Notes under the pieces: model-generated
The model's database searches: none
What the model saw: the letters and a program-made list of their open reading frames with translations, nothing else
What the model was told of the DNA's origin: nothing
Shown: positions 4,705-5,696 of the stretch, one piece after another
Layout of the letters: each line of letters begins with the position of its first letter
Position numbering within the stretch: the stretch's first letter is position 1
Position numbers and translations under genes: made by a program
Assembly: GCA_003545155.1 (NCBI GenBank)
Contig: DQCH01000118.1
Location: 11,968 to 17,663, forward strand
Reading direction: 5' to 3'
From: Candidatus Acetothermia bacterium
GTDB taxonomy: Bacteria > Bipolaricaulota > Bipolaricaulia > UBA7950 > UBA9294
Length of the DNA stretch: 5,696 nt

Positions 4705-4733
4705 TTGACATTACAGCTATGGAGTCATAGAAT
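4705..4733 (+). promoter_or_regulatory. Strong sigma-70 promoter cut off from its gene by IS30
   Basis: TTGACA (4705-4710, perfect) and TAGAAT (4728-4733) are separated by 17 bases. The leader repeat copy B follows at 4768-4796, just as copy A follows the promoter at 2017-2044. The IS30 end begins at about 4803, so the message would enter the element antisense to its transposase. Confidence 0.65.
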
Positions 4734-4767
4734 GCGTAGCATTGGGAGAATGATCAGCTGGCAAGAG

Positions 4768-4796
4768 GGAGATTTTGGGTAGAGTAATGAGTTAGG
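4768..4796 (+). repeat. Leader repeat, copy B (matches 2078-2106)
   Basis: Matches copy A at 25 of 29 positions, starting GGAGATTTTG and ending AGTTAGG. In copy A a start codon lies 10 bases further on; here that position falls inside the IS30 boundary. Confidence 0.7.
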
Positions 4797-4803
4797 CTTC
4801 CCC

Positions 4804-4834
4804 TGGATTCAACTTCCGAGTGCAACTGTCAAGG
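4804..4834. repeat. IS30 terminal repeat (transposase 3' end)
   Basis: Begins TGGATTCAACTTCC and ends CTGTCAAGG. It matches the remnant at 2761-2791 at 30 of 31 positions, far better than adjacent sequence, which marks it as the transposase-recognised end. Its inverted partner should lie beyond the right edge. Confidence 0.7.
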
Positions 4835-5696
4835 GTGTCTTTATGGAGAAGAATACTTCGTATGGGGATCGGAATCCAAGTGTCTTCCTCGGCCGGTGAT
4901 TGAGTCGGTCCGTTGCATGCGCGATTTCTTCCTTGGAAATAGCCGTCAGCTCCCGTCCCTTGGGGAAGTATTGACGAATTAATCCGTTCGTGTTCTCGTT
5001 TACCCCACGCTCCCATGACGAGTACGGATGAGCAAAGTAGATATCTACTCCCAACGCCTTGGCGATCTGCTCATGCTCGGCGAGTTCCTTCCCGTTGTCG
5101 TAGGTTAATGTGTGCACCCGGTCCTTGTGTGGGGTAAGACCGGCGACAATGGCTGCACCTACCGCAGCGGCTGTCTTGCACGCTACTGCCCCAATGAGGG
5201 TGTACAATGACTTACGCTCGACCAAGGTCACCAATGCTCCTTTGTGGTTCTTCCCGATCACCGTATCCCCCTCCCAGTCTCCTACCCGACTCCGTTCTCC
5301 TACAACCTCTGGCCGCTCATCAATCGACACCCGGTTCCTGATCACGCCGCGCCGATCGTATGATCCGTAGCGTTTCCGTCTCTTCTTCTTACAACGAAGA
5401 TGGCGATATAGATCCCCGCCAGCACGTTTGTCCGCGTAGATGTACTGGTAGATGTGCTCGTGGCTGATACGGATCCCTTCTTCTGCCATCAGCCTCCCTG
5501 ATATCTGCTGTGGACTCCAGTCCATCTGCAGCAGTAGTTCCACCTTCGTCCACATGGAGCCGCCAAATCGAGGACGCATCTTAGCTTTCCTGCGTTCCAA
5601 CGCCAGGCGGTGTGCTTGTCTGGGACGATATCCTCTCATACCTCGATTACGACTTACCTCCCTGCTGATCGTGGACTTGTGGCGACCGAGCAGTGC
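4809..5696 (-). CDS. IS30-family DDE transposase (N-terminus beyond right edge)
   Basis: The frame is open to the window edge, 295 codons plus stop; the ATG at 5637-5639 is internal, since typical IS30 sequence continues upstream (ALLGRHKSTISREVSRN..). Counting from the edge, residues 1-45 hold the end of the N-terminal helix-turn-helix region (GRHKSTISREV, GYRPRQAH), which binds the terminal repeats. Residues about 55-90 carry WSPQQISGRL and SHEHIYQYIY, usual in the family. The catalytic core shows DWEGDTVIG (Asp144), TLTYDNGKE (Asp200) and WERGVNENTNGL (Glu234), a D-55-D-33-E spacing typical of IS30. It ends with the common RLNHRPRKTLGF..PYEVF. The enzyme joins element ends through circle or inverted-repeat intermediates in known members. 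No stop or frameshift is seen, so the visible part could be active. Confidence 0.95.
   Translation of the reverse strand, partial: ALLGRHKSTISREVSRNRGMRGYRPRQAHRLALERRKAKMRPRFGGSMWTKVELLLQMDWSPQQISGRLMAEEGIRISHEHIYQYIYADKRAGGDLYRHLRCKKKRRKRYGSYDRRGVIRNRVSIDERPEVVGERSRVGDWEGDTVIGKNHKGALVTLVERKSLYTLIGAVACKTAAAVGAAIVAGLTPHKDRVHTLTYDNGKELAEHEQIAKALGVDIYFAHPYSSWERGVNENTNGLIRQYFPKGRELTAISKEEIAHATDRLNHRPRKTLGFRSPYEVFFSIKTPLTVALGS

Larger units (their letters stand above)
4803..5696 (-). mobile_element. IS30-family insertion sequence, 3' part (continues past right edge)
   Basis: The element runs from about 4803 to the end of the window; the exact boundary is set by comparison with the remnant at 2760. 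Its transposase-distal terminal repeat (about 4804-4834) overlaps the last codons of the transposase. The other end is outside the window, so the target duplication and full length cannot be checked. Confidence 0.88.

Noticed and set aside
4683..4706. AAGCC...GGTTT followed by T-run as a terminator of the 4361 gene
   Set aside because: Five-pair stem including a G-T pair is too weak, and the T-run merges with the TTGACA of the next promoter.

Overview
This window comes from a bacterial chromosome of intermediate base composition. It has Shine-Dalgarno sites of the GGAGG type, sigma-70-like promoters (TTGACA/TATAAT variants) and a bacterial-type seryl-tRNA synthetase. I cannot name the phylum from the sequence alone.

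Positions 1-2710 look like ordinary chromosome. The N-terminal 299 codons of serS lie on the minus strand and run off the left edge. A shared intergenic region carries divergent promoters for serS (minus) and for a plus-strand unit. That unit begins with a possible 35-codon small ORF (1001-1108), whose stop lies two bases before the start of a metallo-beta-lactamase-fold, RNase Z-like hydrolase (1111-1959). A separate promoter with an unusual leader then drives a membrane-anchored protein of unknown function (2117-2710).

Positions 2711-4800 are an accessory region bracketed by two IS30-family ends in the same orientation. The left one (about 2760-2911) is a decayed fragment. The right one (from about 4803) belongs to a largely visible transposase gene that runs off the right edge. 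Between them lie, in order, a gene-free stretch; a compact toxin-antitoxin operon (ribbon-helix-helix antitoxin plus MazF/PemK-type toxin, ATGA overlap, good promoter with a palindrome over the start point); a repeat-dense gene-free block with nested inverted repeats (3889-4181); a possible 19-codon ORF with a strong ribosome site; and a 63-aa conserved-looking small protein (4361-4552) whose promoter predicts a leaderless mRNA.

The most unusual structural signal is a duplicated promoter-plus-leader cassette. The promoter and 29-base leader ahead of the membrane protein (2017-2106) recur at 4705-4796. There, the IS30 end sits at the position where the downstream gene should start, so the element appears to have cut a second gene off from its promoter. 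I see no CRISPR array, tRNA or rRNA, and no convincing new defence system beyond the toxin-antitoxin pair.
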